Shown: positions 13,188-26,172, numbered from the stretch's first letter. The stretch is 64,000 nt of DNA from Opisthorchis felineus (GCA_004794785.1 SJOL01006431.1:144781-208780); one strand, 5' to 3'. Notes: a model not told the origin generated them from the letters alone. Numbers and translations: made by a program.

Positions 13188-15212
13188 TGTCGAGAAAAAA
13201 CTGGCCATCTATATAACGCATTCAAGTCTCAAGTTCGCCGCTTAGTTTGATTGTGCTCACCCTGGAAACAAAGGAGTCTACCGAGAAATGAAACTCGCCA
13301 CATCAAGAAAAGCTATTTTGGGACCGGGTCAGTACACTGGCCTGCTACTAAGTGGTGTTAACCGACAGTCTACCGACTGAGGGATTCGCAAAACCAAACA
13401 AGGTAGCAAATTCTCGGTTGAAGACTACACACTACAGTGTAGCACAATGCGAACAAATGAGGTTTACCTAGTATGTTACATTTCGAAATTCCACTCATCT
13501 GTGTTGCAGAGGACATAAGGAGTCCCTCTCGTTTTTTGGTTGACGTTAGCGTTGGACAAATCAACAGGTATTACTACTCACCATAGGGGGTTAAAACAAT
13601 TCTCTCTCCCGTTGTATAAGAGTGCTTTCAAGCTTCTCCGGAAAATTTGGACAAACTACAAGCGAAAGTTTTTTTTTTCAAAAAGTGCAGATCTGATGAA
13701 TAACAGACCAGCAACAGGTGATTATTCCCGATGCATGGTGTCAAATTCGAGACCAAATAATCGATACTGCATCATTTCTGGATCAAACGTTTTGTACATC
13801 TAGACGTATGTTTTTAACAAAAGGACTTATTATGACATGAAGTGATAACATAATTTTAGTCTACTGGCGACGCGCATGCAGTCCTAGGGAGACTGCTGTA
13901 TGAAGTAAAACTACCTGAAAAATTTTTTTCAACCAGTCAATTTTTTGAGAAGTGATGACCACAACCACATTGCTGACTAACCTGTGAACCACAAAAGCTG
14001 TAACTTTCATCCCGAGGATGGTCCTAACTTGGCACAGAGAACCTTTTTAACAGTACAACAGAGTGAGGTCACCAATCTGATGGGTGACCTTCGTGCACTC
14101 TGGTTCAGATTGTGAAAAAAAGAGCATTTCGTTTTTGCGAACAACTGTTTTCGGCAACTTCTCTATGGGAAACTACATGAAAAGTTCTAACCGCATATGT
14201 TTTAAAGACTCGAGAAAGCTGGCTTTACACAAGCTTTAGGAAACAGATGATTGCATTTTTGAAGGATCGTTTTTTTAGAAAAGGTGCGCGCCGTTCTAGT
14301 GGTCAATGCATACAGTCCGTAAGTAACATTTGTCCCCGACCAGTTTTATCCCAGGGTCTGTAATGGTACTCAGATATTGGACGGAATGTGTGAATGAGGT
14401 GACAAGGCGGAAATTACATCATCACTGTTTTGAGAAACCAGTCTCTGGCCCAAAACTGTCTCTGAAGTATGATGACTGCTGAATGAAGTACTTTACTACA
14501 TACAAAACTTTATGGACTGGATCAGAAGCTTGAAACCTAAAAAAATCCGTGAAACTACGAGTTATTTCTGGGAGATTGCTAGCTAGAAAAAGTGACTCAG
14601 CGTTTTACGATAATTCAGCCAATTTATAAGGTTAACCAACTTTTCTGATATGGACACGATAAAAGCTTAGTAATATTTAGCCTCATAACTTGCCAAAAAT
14701 AAGCGTAGGAACTAAAATATGCCTCGAAGCGAATACAGTACTTCTCGCATGTGAAAGAAATCAATAACATCAAACGTCTTCTTTTTGCACACTATACAGA
14801 GATGTCAAAACACTGGTACCAGTTTCTCCCAGCCGTCCATAGTTGTTTTCTTTAGAATACCACTTCATCGGGAATTAGTCAGTTTCAAAACATAAAGTTG
14901 TGTCTCTGTGAATGAAAAACCACCCCCTCGAAGGTTACCACCCTTTGCCAAACAACCTACTTGAATCAAGACTTAAGTCATACATAAGCATCCGACGAGT
15001 TGCCATGCCCTTCGTGGACACGGATGTTTGGACCCTATGCGCTCCATATCAGCATAATACACAAACCTCAGGACCATCTTTTGGCGGAAACAATTCGCCA
15101 TTGGTGAGTTTGTGTAACATAGAACTCTAGCTACTTGATTCGATGCTGATTCGATGCTCCTCCGTTGTGTTCGTTCCAACCGAACCGAAACAGCAGTTGG
15201 CTTTTTAGTTTG

Positions 15213-15285
15213 TTCGACCATCTACGCCACCGGAGCTGACAACATTCCCCTCAATCACCAAGACATGTGTATCACGAGGTGTGTC
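15213..15285. repeat. Copy of a dispersed repeat shared with 63440-63510
   Basis: The segment starting CGACCATCTACGC at about 15215 matches the segment just right of the inverted repeat at 63440. The next ~70 bp agree at most positions, including GAGCT, CAACATT, CCTC and ACATGT blocks in the same order. The reverse complement has a run resembling a tRNA A-box (TAGCTCAGGTAG in the 63-kb copy). Too few copies are present here to define its ends. Confidence 0.55.
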
Positions 15286-15331
15286 TTGGAGCGTAGGCGG
15301 TACAGCGGGCGGTAGAATTAAAAAAAAAATT

Positions 15332-15514
15332 GTTCAGCTGTAACACCCTTTCGGTGCCTAGCTGCCATGCCACCTGAAGGAAACACGTGGGCTGGGGTAC
15401 TGCCAAGTTACCCAAGCCTAAACAGAGGAAGTCGAGAGGCAAAGGTCAGGTTCGAACCACAGACCAGCTTCCAATCAGTAAATTCGCGCTCTAACCACTG
15501 AGCCATCTCGCGGT
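15332..15514 (-). repeat. tRNA-derived SINE (family 1), near full length
   Basis: On the minus strand it starts with an A-box like TGGCTCAGTGGTTAGAGCG (near 15485-15507) and a B-box GGTTCGAACC (near 15450-15460). These are the two internal RNA polymerase III promoter boxes of tRNA genes. A non-tRNA body follows and ends in TTACAGCTGAACAA before an A/T run at 15320-15330. The right part, with its outside flank, is repeated almost exactly at 17238-17507. The box spacing and a body unlike any tRNA arm show that this is a SINE and not a tRNA gene. Confidence 0.88.
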
Positions 15515-15675
15515 CGGTATAGATATTCCAGGACAGTGAATCGCTTGATCATGGGTCAACTGTGCAGCCGTTGAGTGGGCTGAATTAGCCCAGGTCCTTA
15601 GATGGTCGAGTCATGAGAAATGAGACATCATTGTTCCTCAGAGGTAAGGTGTGGGTCGTTAAGCTCAGTGAACAG
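15405..15675 (+). repeat. Left copy of a ~270-bp near-identical direct duplication
   Basis: Bases 15405-15674 match 17238-17507 at a constant offset of 1833 with no gap. I saw no mismatch up to about 15655 and only scattered ones after it. The unit joins the 5' half of the SINE to about 160 bp of sequence outside it, so it is a segmental duplication or conversion tract and not two independent SINE insertions. Confidence 0.9.
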
Positions 15676-16520
15676 ACTTCATGGGACTATTCAAAAAACG
15701 GTCGTTAAAGATAGTCGGTAAAAGGGCTGCAGGATTGTTGGGAAACAATGAAATCATATGGTTTTTTCCTGATGTTCCCTGGTATATGTGTAGACTGTAC
15801 GTGTGAAAACGTTACGGCTTAACTGCCGCATAACCATTCCGTCGTGTTTCGACAAAATCTTACAAAAAAGGATCAAATGGGGAAAGATCTTTAGTGTATC
15901 TACCACTCAACCTGTAATTTATTGCCATTTATTTCACAGTACGCCTCGTACAAGTCATGGTGTCCTAGCAACGACTGCTTTCCCCGAACTACCCCTCACT
16001 TTTGTGACAACTGGTCACAATGCAACCTGCTCTTACACATGAAATCGTGAAAAAAACAAATAAACAAACAGGTATCAAGGCCACCAAAAAGTTAATTTGT
16101 GGAAGCACACACCTGTTCGATTCCAGAAGCAACAACACACTGTCTGTGTGGCACAAGCTTGGCACAAGCTTGGCACCTCACTCCACTTGGCTAAGCTGTC
16201 CCATATTGGGAGCTGCAGGTATGTGGAGCTGGGTGTGGAAAACAAACGACATCCTTTGGTCATCAAACGTGAAGCCTGTTAGGTTGAGTCCCTCTCCCCC
16301 TCACATCCTTTTCAGTGATGAGTTTTTCACGTACACAAATGTAACAACAATAGTGGTAACTTGAATCGACGGAGGCTGGCACATGTGTTCAATGACTTCG
16401 TTCGCCGAACACCGGGTGACAGGTGTTGGTGGTCTTTGTGAGTACATACGTTTGTTGTTGCTCTTTCGTTCCGTGGGATAGTCTGTTCGACGCCGGTCAG
16501 TTTGTGACACAAACACAAGG
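15676..16520. other. Upstream region of the candidate exon; no gene seen
   Basis: Contains a short tandem of GCACAAGCTTG at 16150-16172. The last ~140 bp before 16521 carry no ATG in frame with the candidate exon and could be its 5' UTR. No TATA box was evident. Confidence 0.4.
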
Positions 16521-16659
16521 ATGGCGACTGCGAATATGGCTAGCGCACGTAGTTATCTCCGGTCACTAGGCCGTGTGCACAATGCAAACATCCGACTGCC
16601 AGCCGTTAGCACCGTGCGTCCAGGCCTGCTCGCATTGCATTCGAATATTTTTGTACGAG
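16521..16659 (+). CDS. Candidate first coding exon with a mitochondrial-type leader
   Basis: The ATG at 16521 has a good start context (A at -3, G at +4). The 46 complete codons to 16659 begin MATANMASARSYLRSLGR. The translated stretch contains seven Arg and many Ala, Ser and Leu but no Asp or Glu, the usual makeup of a mitochondrial matrix targeting leader. Directly after it is GTGAGC, a good 5' splice donor, at 16660; the frame would break in phase 1. The first acidic residue would appear only in the intron. This is the only place in the window where start context, composition and splice site agree. I do not recognise the gene and could not find the second exon, which may lie beyond a long intron. 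A chance open frame remains possible. Confidence 0.45.
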
Positions 16660-17237
16660 GTGAGCCTAACCTGTCCCGCTCTTTGTTTTCCGCTCAAAGT
16701 ACCGATATTGTGTGACAAAGCTAAAGTGACGAACTGGACTGAAGACAGTCAATCTCTACGACAAACTTGTTGCGTCAAAAAAACAAACAAACAAACAAAC
16801 GGACGATTTGTAACAATCTGTTTCATTGATACAAATTCTAACCGGGTTGCACAAGTCAGTGTTGGATTTGTGGCCCGGTCACTCCCCGTTAAAATTGGTT
16901 CTGGGAAATTGTGTGCCGAGCTAGCACTGATTTGGTGTTGGTAGAACGAATATCTTTAATTAACTGGAGAGAAAAAAGCATGTATAACACAAAGAGGATA
17001 TCAACGTCTACCTGGTTGAACGATCTCAAAAAGGATTAACTTAGGGGTTGTAACTCAAGATCGAGAGGTACCCAAAAGTCATCATCACCTATTCAGTAGT
17101 ATGGAAAAGTTGGCTGAATTTCAGGTGAAATTCGAATACACCTTGCAGCACACAACTATGTAAGGGTACAGTTGACCTAGTATCCCAAATATCAAACTGC
17201 CTTCCGTAGTACACCGACGGTTTCTCATCAACCTTGT
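16660..17237. other. Sequence after the candidate donor; no gene seen
   Basis: If the exon at 16521 is real, this is the start of its first intron. It contains an (AAAC)n run at 16780-16800. Confidence 0.4.
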
Positions 17238-17347
17238 AAGTTACCCAAGCCTAAACAGAGGAAGTCGAGAGGCAAAGGTCAGGTTCGAACCACAGACCAG
17301 CTTCCAATCAGTAAATTCGCGCTCTAACCACTGAGCCATCTCGCGGT
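17238..17347 (-). repeat. tRNA-derived SINE (family 1), 5' half only
   Basis: Identical over this length to the 5' half of the SINE at 15405-15514, with A- and B-box both present on the minus strand. It is cut off at 17238 in the middle of the body, exactly at the edge of the duplicated segment. The 3' body and tail are absent. Confidence 0.88.
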
Positions 17348-17508
17348 CGGTATAGATATTCCAGGACAGTGAATCGCTTGATCATGGGTCAACTGTGCAG
17401 CCGTTGAGTGGGCTGAATTAGCCCAGGTCCTTAGATGGTCGAGTCATGAGAAATGAGACATCATTGTTCCTCAGAGGTAAGGTGTGGGGCGTTGAGCTCA
17501 GTGAACAT
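17238..17508 (+). repeat. Right copy of the ~270-bp direct duplication
   Basis: Partner of 15405-15675 with a sharp left edge and a gradual right edge. It carries the same SINE half plus the same 160 bp of flank, so the SINE was already in place when the duplication arose. Confidence 0.9.
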
Positions 17509-20500
17509 ACTAAGCGAATCCTATTCATTTCCGGGTACGAGGGCATTTCTGTCGAGCAGAAGGGTATTCAGAAAACTGGCTCGTCACATACAAAGCCACC
17601 TGGGAAGAGTTGGAACTCATACCGCCAGAAACAAGGAAGTCGTACAGCATTGGAAGTGATCCAGAGTCGATGGGGCTATTCGGTGGGTGCTCAAACCCCA
17701 AGGCCTAAGTGGAGTATCGGGACAAGTTGGTTGTGTTCCCAAAAGAAAGAACAGCTGCCTAGCTGACCGAGGAGATCCTCTATCCTAATTTGTCTAAAGT
17801 CTAGCTTTCCATGGAACAGGGTCGTAAAAAACACTACAGCTTTGCATCCGATTTGTAGCCGGATCGAGCAGACGTTAGAACACAGACATACCCTTCCGGT
17901 TTTTCAATAGATTGTAAAGAACACGACACTTGACTAATGTCGAGCAAGGGATCAGCCCACAGAGATTAATCAGAACAGTTTTGTCTTCATATCCAGCCGA
18001 CCACATGGAAACAAAAACGGGTATTTATGCTCGATACAACGAGTTGTCTGTTTCCTGTCACCTGAAACGGTAGTCCGACGGTGTTTACTAATGCCAGCCA
18101 CAGTCAGGTAGCAACTACGGCTGTAAGGAGCAAGCATTATCGTTCGGTCGACCGCACCGAATAGATCTCAGTTGTATTTGTCCACCTACTGACTAATCAT
18201 TAAGGTTAAGAGAGAAGAACCCTATTTGTCATCAAAGTTTGTTTTTTCAGTTTCCTATTATGAATAAGGGAAAAATAGGCCTGTCCGGCTTCTGAGCCGC
18301 TTGTGATACCCACGAGCCTGTCATAAGTTGCGTCTATAGGATGGATAATGCTTAGGTAGGGAGTGCAAGGTTGTGTAGAAGCCACCGAATAGGGTGACAT
18401 TGTAGTGGAAACACTCACGTTCTCTTGAAACCGTCACAGTTGTTATACGAAACAAAACAACCTACGTGATTAAAGTGGAGTCGACAAACAGGTCCTGTGA
18501 ACTTCTAATCCTTAGCCAGCGAAGGGTGACCAGGAGGAACAAAGTGTTTTGAACACATGGGCATCAGTTCACATAAACTACCATCAGTTTGTACCAGGAT
18601 AGAAGAACTCAGGCGACAATGTCTAGACAAGGCCATAGGTAATAAAAAACAAAGAATTCGCCTGGTAGAATCGGATTGATCATGAATACAAGCAATAATT
18701 CTATCGCGTTATCTTAGTGAGGGTACTGGATTGTGAAAAGCTACAGAGACCGTGAAATTTGGAAGTGGGTGTGTTCCTCCACATCTTTCCCATAGTGGGG
18801 ACAACAAAAATTCGCTTGATAGCTCTCTCACATGCAACGAGGACTGAACGCGGACGTTGGTATGCGAGAATTTACAACCTCATTCGACCAAACTGGATGC
18901 GGGTTGTGGGCAGAGGTAGTTTGCGTTGTACTGATCCTGTATTGATTTATTTTTTCTAGTAAAAAGACAACAACTCAGAAGATGACCATATCCTTGGGCA
19001 GGAAGCAGAACGATTTGAACAGCGAAGGAAAACGCTAAGTGGGTAACTGCGAAGAAGTAATTTTCCAAATGTGATGATTAAGTTAGCTATCCGATTTTCA
19101 CATGTCAACTTTCATATTCTGACTCAAGGACAGGCTAACATAAATGCAATAAAAGAACACCAAAGGACTAGAATAGCAACGGTTTGAGTTTGACCAAACT
19201 CTGGCCGTCATCACCATAATCCTGTTTATGAAAACACGATTCGAAACAAGAACAATACTGGATGAGACAGAGACTATATGAGAGAATATCACGAGTCTCC
19301 AGAGGTGTGGGTACCCGTAAGTATCCGACCATTCAACATAAATGCAGAGTACGAGCAAAAATGCCACCGGGACTGGTTAGAATCCACCTACATCTTTGCG
19401 ATTCGAGCTAAGTACAGGTAGGGTCACGTTGGGCCCCTTCTGATTGGTTAACCGCACTAACGGCAAACAGTTTATTGGTTAACAGTTTGCGAAGTCTCAC
19501 ATTTCCCACTTCACTTTGCAAAGCGGCCCCAACTCGGCGAGCACACGACAGAGGTTGGTGCAGATGGACATACTCCTTGATGGAAGTATCTACTGCTGCA
19601 TAACCAGGAACCAAGTTTCTGATCACGTCTTGGAGATCAACACGGTGGTTCTGATATAGCTGAAACACATCAGATGTTCCACTCACAGAGACAATACTTT
19701 GTTGCCATAAAAAAAACGATCCACACTGTGGTCGTACAGATACGACAATTGAGAGTCACTGATATGTTCCTTCAATGTCACAGTTGGGGCAAAAGTGACT
19801 ACTATCTTTTGGGTTTTTACAATCGTTTCACACTAACAAATGAACGGATTCAACTTTCTTGATAGACAACATGCTGCTTAACCGCAAGTGACTTTGTCTG
19901 AGTTTCATTTGTGTTCAGAGACTGCAAGTCCTGGATCATGACTTCACAATGTTACGTGCGAAGCGCGTCCGGTAGAGTTGAAATGAATGCGGTCAGTTCA
20001 TTCCAAAAGTTAAAACAATCTCATCTGCACATACCAGATCAACAACACCCCAAACAGAGGCGGTCCGCATGGAGGGTAGTTTTCACAGTATTGTGGTATA
20101 AAACACAAAGGTGAATAAGGACGGTGAGGGTGGCGATTCTTGTCTGACGCCGACAGTTGTAGGTGTCCTGTAGGGGATGAGACTCCTGTAGCCGCTCATG
20201 AACCCACAGTTGTGCACATTTGGCGTTGTACATTCACGAACTGACTTGATATACCGTGCTCAGAAGGCCAGTCAACAGAGTTGAGTGAATCCTCGAGGTA
20301 AGAAAAACACTAGAAAAGTGAATGTATGAAGCAGTTCTACCCGAAATTGCTTCCCAAGGTCACACCCACACCAACCGCAATCAGCTGTAATCTTGAGCGC
20401 ACCAATAGAGCTCGGTCAGTTGTGGCATGGCATCGTGTTGGCGGTGGACTTGTAGCCAGCCGTTTCGACAAAGTCTGCATACTAGCTGGCACTAGCGAGA

Positions 20501-23500
20501 CCGTTTGGGTTGAATGTGTTCCACTGAAGTGTTTCCAACCCCTTATTTACTCATCATTGGGTGACTTGAAATTCGACTATCTCACTAGGCAGATTAACAG
20601 TCGCCGTACACAAACAGAAAGCAGACAAAAAACGCAGGCCTTACGCCACAAGAGTTGTCTAACTGTGCGTAGTTCAGGGTAGTATTCTGGTGCACTGTGT
20701 CCCCGACTCACTCTCCATAGCACCAAGTGATCAGCGGAGTCACGGATGACGGGTACTATGGGTCGTCCGTGACGCCAGGTCTATGTTAAATGAATCCAAC
20801 GCTTGTCAGCTTACCTGTCAATGTCGAACAGAAAAATACAGACTGACTGTCACATTGGCTAACTAACGCTCACAACTACTGACCCAGAAAGGCGTCCGAA
20901 GACCGCATTTAGTAGCTACTGACAGGGAGACAAAAGCGCCGTCCAAGTTCTTTTGTTCATCTCGGCAACACTGACCCTTTGGCAAGCAAAGAATAGCCGT
21001 GGTCTATGCCTACGAAATGTTCGTCACGTGACTCAGTCACTACACTATTTCGGAGTATTTGACCTTGTGAACACTGTAGGCTTTAAGATGCTATGACAAG
21101 TGGACTAATGCCGGTGGCTCAACGAGAGTTCAAAGACTGAGGAAGATGTGCGTTCGAATGGCAGAGTGAACAACCTAAATTTGTTCTGAAGACTTTAAAA
21201 AAACGACAGGAGTTACACCTACAAATCAAATACTTATACAATGGCACCTATGACTTCAAACGAGGGCCATTACCGTGAGTCAGGGAACAGCTCCAACGTT
21301 CAGTTATCAGCTACTCAACTGTAATCGAAGTTTCAGGGTCACACTTAATCAGACCGACCATGAGTCGCTGAAGTAATAGCAAACCAATTTTGATCCGACT
21401 TTCTGACACTGTCAGGCCACCTTTGAACAACAAAAAAACATCCAGAAAAACGGTCGAAGACCTAAACAAGGAGGACCCGCTGTGCAAACCCCGTGTAAAC
21501 AGAGTATCAAACCTAAAACCGACAGTCTGGCACATCGGGACCTCCAACTATTCACTAAGCACTACAGCCAAGTGTTAAAACCAGAATACAACATCAGTAT
21601 AAAACCCTGACAAGACAAGCTAATTGAACAGTCTAATTGGACTTGGTTACACGTGTCAGTCAATGGTCTTTCGCCATCCTGTCAGGGCACAGATTTCCGC
21701 AATAGATAAACCAACATATGTTGAGCTTATCACTGGCAGGCATCAGTTAATGCAGTGGCGACATTGCTCTCGACCAACGCTTAGCGGATTTAACTTGGTT
21801 CATAATTAATTCTGAATAGAACGACGTCTTCCGATAAAGGTCAATATGTCCGACTTTTTGCCCAACAAAAACAGGCCGAGAAGTGTCCCAGAACGATGAA
21901 GATTTCGCTGCTGATTTTTTTTATTTCACATACAAAAAAGTGCGAAATTGTTAAAGCGCAATCTTCCTTTGGTTCGATTGCCTTTCCCGTAGCTGTCCTT
22001 TTACAGCACAACTCATTTATTCGACTCCGAGTTTCTCACAACGCAATTGTGTACAGGTGTCGAGTAATAGGTGTTGTCCTTATTCAGTTAACCGGCTGAC
22101 TGAGTCCTATCCGTGGAACTCTCACTAGTTCGGATTCTGTTAATGACTGACAAGGCACAAGTAGACTTACGATTTATCAAGTTTTCGTTTTGGTGAGCGC
22201 CATTCAAGCGTAGACCCGTGTAAAAGACCGATAGAACATGCCCTGAGGATGAGTCACGGTCAGAGATGGCTGACCGAGTAAGCTCAAACCCTACCCGAGC
22301 TGAGTTGATGTCCAATTATTATCAGTCGCTTGCTGTAATCGTGTGCAGCGAAGCGTGCACGATTAAGGGACAAAAGAGAGAAGGCACGGTTCAGCAGGAT
22401 TAGGAGTGGGCGCGCGGGGAGGGGGGGGTGACGAATGAAAGAGACCGCCCGTTCAGTCGCCAAAAGTGGCATGCCTGAGAAACTAGTGACTCACGCACAC
22501 AAACAAGTATATACTCGCTTTCTAGGGAACTTGCGGGCGACGTTTCAGTGATTTTTGGACGCTGAGCACTTGTCTTGGATGATAAGCGATCTGCTCGACA
22601 CTTCTGTTCAATCGCTCGTGGACAAGGGACGTCCGAATAGATACACCGATTAAGGGCTTGCTTCATGAATCGGCCGATGTCGATTCATCAGCCCATGGTC
22701 GCTGCGATGAAAACAAACGACCACATACGACAGGCTTCTGGCTCTCGGCATGCACTACCGTACTAGCCAGTTTTTTCGGAAAGAGGAATGTGAGTCGCCA
22801 TTCTACCTACGTACCTAGCAGACCAGTCGAGATCAGATTCCACGTACTAAGAGGTCGAACCGGCTTAGGTGGGTCGGGAGCTTAATCGAAATCGAAGAGA
22901 CCGATTCGATGAACTTGTGAACCAAAAAATACCGAAGCATCTCTCTCAAAAAGCCACTTTTCAATTGGTAGACTGAACGTATGCCTCTCTATCCCCTACT
23001 GCTGGATGCCACGCTTAAATATTATTCAGCCGGTATGTATCAATGGTGCCAAGCCACACGTCAACGTGGGGATGGAGTAATCTGCGTATCATGAGTCAAT
23101 TAGCCGGCAAATGCAGCTCGACTAACTCCGATTGTGATGATGGTTTGGCCAGTCGATGCACAGAACCTGTTTTGCCGGAGTTTCGTAGCCAACCCATAAT
23201 CGACTCGTTGATGGTGGTCCCAAAAACGTAGGACCCAATTTGTCTTGCGCTGACTCCGCGCCAGGCACAACAGCTTCGTACTCCCTGTCGCTACAGCGTC
23301 AATGAATAATCAAGAATCGGAAGTGGACAGAGAGATGAGTCCTCAACCAAGTCAGTCCTCACTTCTTGACCTTCTGTCTAAGTCTCAGAGCCCTGGTGTT
23401 TTGACCTCCGGATGGCAACGGCTCACCGGAAGGAAACCACGATTGAAGGGGATGCCATTTAATCAGACGCTCAGAAAAACTGATCGCCATGATCTATGAG

Positions 23501-24654
23501 GGTGTAAGAAGCGTTCACTTTCATGAGGAGTACAAATAATGGGAGAGTCAAAGGTCAGTAGAGGAGAGTACATCAGGTACGTTGCTTTCTTCTCACTAAT
23601 TCGTGTTCTAAGCTAAACAATATGTCTGTTTGCAAAGAGTTCCACATGTTATGAAAACGTAGACAGACCCCGAAAAGTTCAGCCACACAAGGCTATTCGT
23701 CACCGTCGAAATTCTCTATGCGGGTCTACATAGGGTCGGTACAGTTAATAAATAAATGGGTAAATAAACAACCCATCAAATAATTAAATAAACAGATAAG
23801 TAGGATAAACCATCCTACAGTTCACAGCCAATCAGATTGTTGTTGTTACACAAATACAATTTTTCTAACCAAATCATCAATTACCAAGGGTTCGTAGTTG
23901 TGACCAAGCCCCTGAAACTGTTCATTAAACGGTCACGCAACCCAAACCATCTGTGCTCATCTGACGAATACAGAGAAGACGGAAATCTACAGCTGGTTGA
24001 AGTTTTCCTGATTAGATCGCGTAATGTTAAAATTTCAAGCTCAAAACTTGGTGGGTTTCAGGTCCTCTGAGAAGACTGACGATTAGTTAGACACCCGGTC
24101 TGAATACTGACCGGTCGTGATACTGTTCTGACAGTTGTTCGGAACAATGCACACGTTCCTAAAGTGCGCTCTTCCGGCAATCAACAAAGCCATATGCTGT
24201 ATCTGAGTTTGTGAACAGCTTTACATCGACCCATTTCAACAAACATGAATATATGCCGATTCCAACACGACTGAGCGGGTTTACGAACCCAAAATCGGTA
24301 ATCAGCAATCATCACGTGCTAAATCAACTCTTCAAGTCCCTCTTTTTGCGACTCATGTACTTTGGTCTATAGTGAAGGCCGGCACCCAGGAGAGGGTCTT
24401 TGTTCAACTTGGTATGGTACTACCATTGGAAAGATCCAACATCCGAGCGTTTAATATGTTTTTCTCCAAAAAAACAAGGGATATTCAGCTATTCAGGATA
24501 TAGTCCGTCTGGATGAGAACAGTGATGTGGGAACGAAATAGTTAATGTCATGAAAACTGCAGGTCAAGCGTAGGGAGGCACTTTCGTTTCAATAACGGTG
24601 CATTGAATAGACATCGTCACCTGGGTCGCGGCACGAAGCATAATCCCGGAGTGT
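17509..24654. other. Unannotated stretch, no supported gene
   Basis: About 7.1 kb. Frames up to 118 codons (for example plus 20326-20682) show no known domain or clear splice sites. A GC-richer island lies at about 22230-22700, with an imperfect hairpin near 22335-22366. Degenerate (AAAT)n sequence sits at 23748-23800. Confidence 0.5.
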
Positions 24655-25560
24655 GGTGGAGAAATTCTCAGATAAAGAGAACAAACTGCTCAATCACTCA
24701 TCGAACTGATCCGCGAAATCTATAAATATTACCCCAAGAACACCATACAAAGTCGACTGCACTGGGCCAAGAGTGGAAGAATTGTGTCATCTCATCAATC
24801 GCTTGAATGACAGATATCCGAGGGAATATGGAATTTCAGTAGAAATAGTCATTGATACCTTTCTGGCCACTCCACAAACCATTCGTTTCCAATTTGGAGA
24901 TTGAAGTATGTTCGTCTGACCGGAACAATTCAGGTTTATCGTCCTCCTAAAATGAAGACAGATCAACAACTGATGGCCGTCGGGGCATCAGCTCAACAGA
25001 CAGCTGCCAGCGCATTCGCGATACCTACGCTCAGTCGCTTTGTGGACCAAATAAGAGGGCATTTGTCCTGGTAGACTTGATATTGACTCTGTGCCGTACA
25101 GTGGAATATCGCTTCAGTTTCCAACATGTTCCCCATTGATTTTTGCGTTACATCTGACTCGACTGATTGTGCCGCATTACGGAGTACCATGCTGCTTGTC
25201 AACTTGAAGTATTATTACGCCTTCATCAAAGCCCAGGATGTATGGTAAGGCACCATGTGACTTTGATCTACTCACGGAAGTAGGTCAGCGGTGCACACTT
25301 TCCCCAATTCTTTTCGGTCACACCATCGGCTGCTGGTTCCGGAGGCTACGAAGGTGCGTAGCTTTCGCCAGATGTGTGGATCTCCGACACTAAATATGAC
25401 GGTGACGGCCTTTTGCTGGATGAAAGGCCCAAAAATCCTGGAAACCCCAGTCGGACAGATCACCACGGACCGAAAATCAACATAAACATGAAGAAGTTTC
25501 TTTCAAATTTGCCGCACTCTGAACCGGCAGTAGCACCAAGTCACACATCGATCAAAGCTG
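24655..25560 (+). pseudogene. LINE reverse transcriptase, frameshifted relic
   Basis: Pieces of one reverse transcriptase domain follow each other in the right order across different plus frames. They are the linker block VEELCHLINRL ending near 24800; RGIS at 24981; the palm motif A region with IDF at 25135-25143 (catalytic Asp kept); KYYYAFIKAQ near 25210; motif B as VGQRCTLSPILF at 25280-25315; and the YxDD site changed to YDGD at 25395-25406. At least one frameshift lies near 25240 and several stops are visible, so the protein cannot be made. In intact elements this domain copies element RNA at a nicked target. No endonuclease was recognised upstream of 24655 and no tail after 25560. It is from a different LINE lineage than 31912 and 60395, judged by the residues between the motifs. 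Confidence 0.82.
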
Positions 25561-26172
25561 TGGTAATACCCAAATATCCTCATATGTCAAACCAAAGGAT
25601 TGAAGATCTGCATCGAATGGTACCGGAATCGACTTTTTCTAAGCTAATAATGGTTTACGGTATCCAGCCGCGATCAACCTGAAATTCGTGTCAAAACTGT
25701 TGTTCGTTCTGTTCCGTATGTATGCGAGACCGGATCAATGTGATGTAAAGATGCCTGAAAACCAGAGGCTACCGAAGATTGGTGCGTGAGGATTATTTTG
25801 AGAACAAGGTGGAACGATGGGTCTTCCGATGAGGTGGCTCGACAACAATGCCACCTGCATTGTTTCGTAAGCCACATACGAGCTGGTAACAAGGATCTCC
25901 AACCCAAGTCCATCTGGAGCTTGAAGCTGCCGCCGTACAGGTCACGTGAAAGCATGATTCACTATGGCCAAATAATACTATGTCAACTACGGTATCCGTC
26001 GCTGGAAACAAGGCTAGGTTACTAACTGTTCAGATCTCACTGCCGATTGCCAGGCTTGGATACTCATGAAGCCAGCTCATGGTCTCAAAGGAGCTGCAGC
26101 TGAAGAAAATTCGTGTTTGTGTTCCAAGACTCTAGTTTTTTGTTTGTTCATAATCGTGTTCCTTTTATGGTT
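25561..26172. other. Downstream of the LINE relic; nothing identified
   Basis: May contain more of the decayed LINE (thumb or C-terminal part), but no motif could be aligned with confidence. The frames on both strands are short. Confidence 0.45.

Larger units (their letters stand above)
9511..15212. other. Unannotated stretch, no supported gene
   Basis: About 5.7 kb. The longest frame is 125 codons on the minus strand (12494-12117) and shows no recognisable family, acceptor or donor. There is a (CT)n run at 13172-13187 and a 14-bp tandem pair at 10696-10723. The part from about 13800 to 14800 is AT-rich and nearly free of long frames, like intron or intergenic sequence. Confidence 0.5.

Noticed and set aside
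15440..15514. Possible tRNA gene (A- and B-box)
   Set aside because: The arms do not complete a cloverleaf and the same sequence continues into a shared non-tRNA body; it is a SINE head.
22335..22366. Imperfect hairpin in a GC-rich island
   Set aside because: The stem is only about eight perfect pairs; such hairpins are common by chance.
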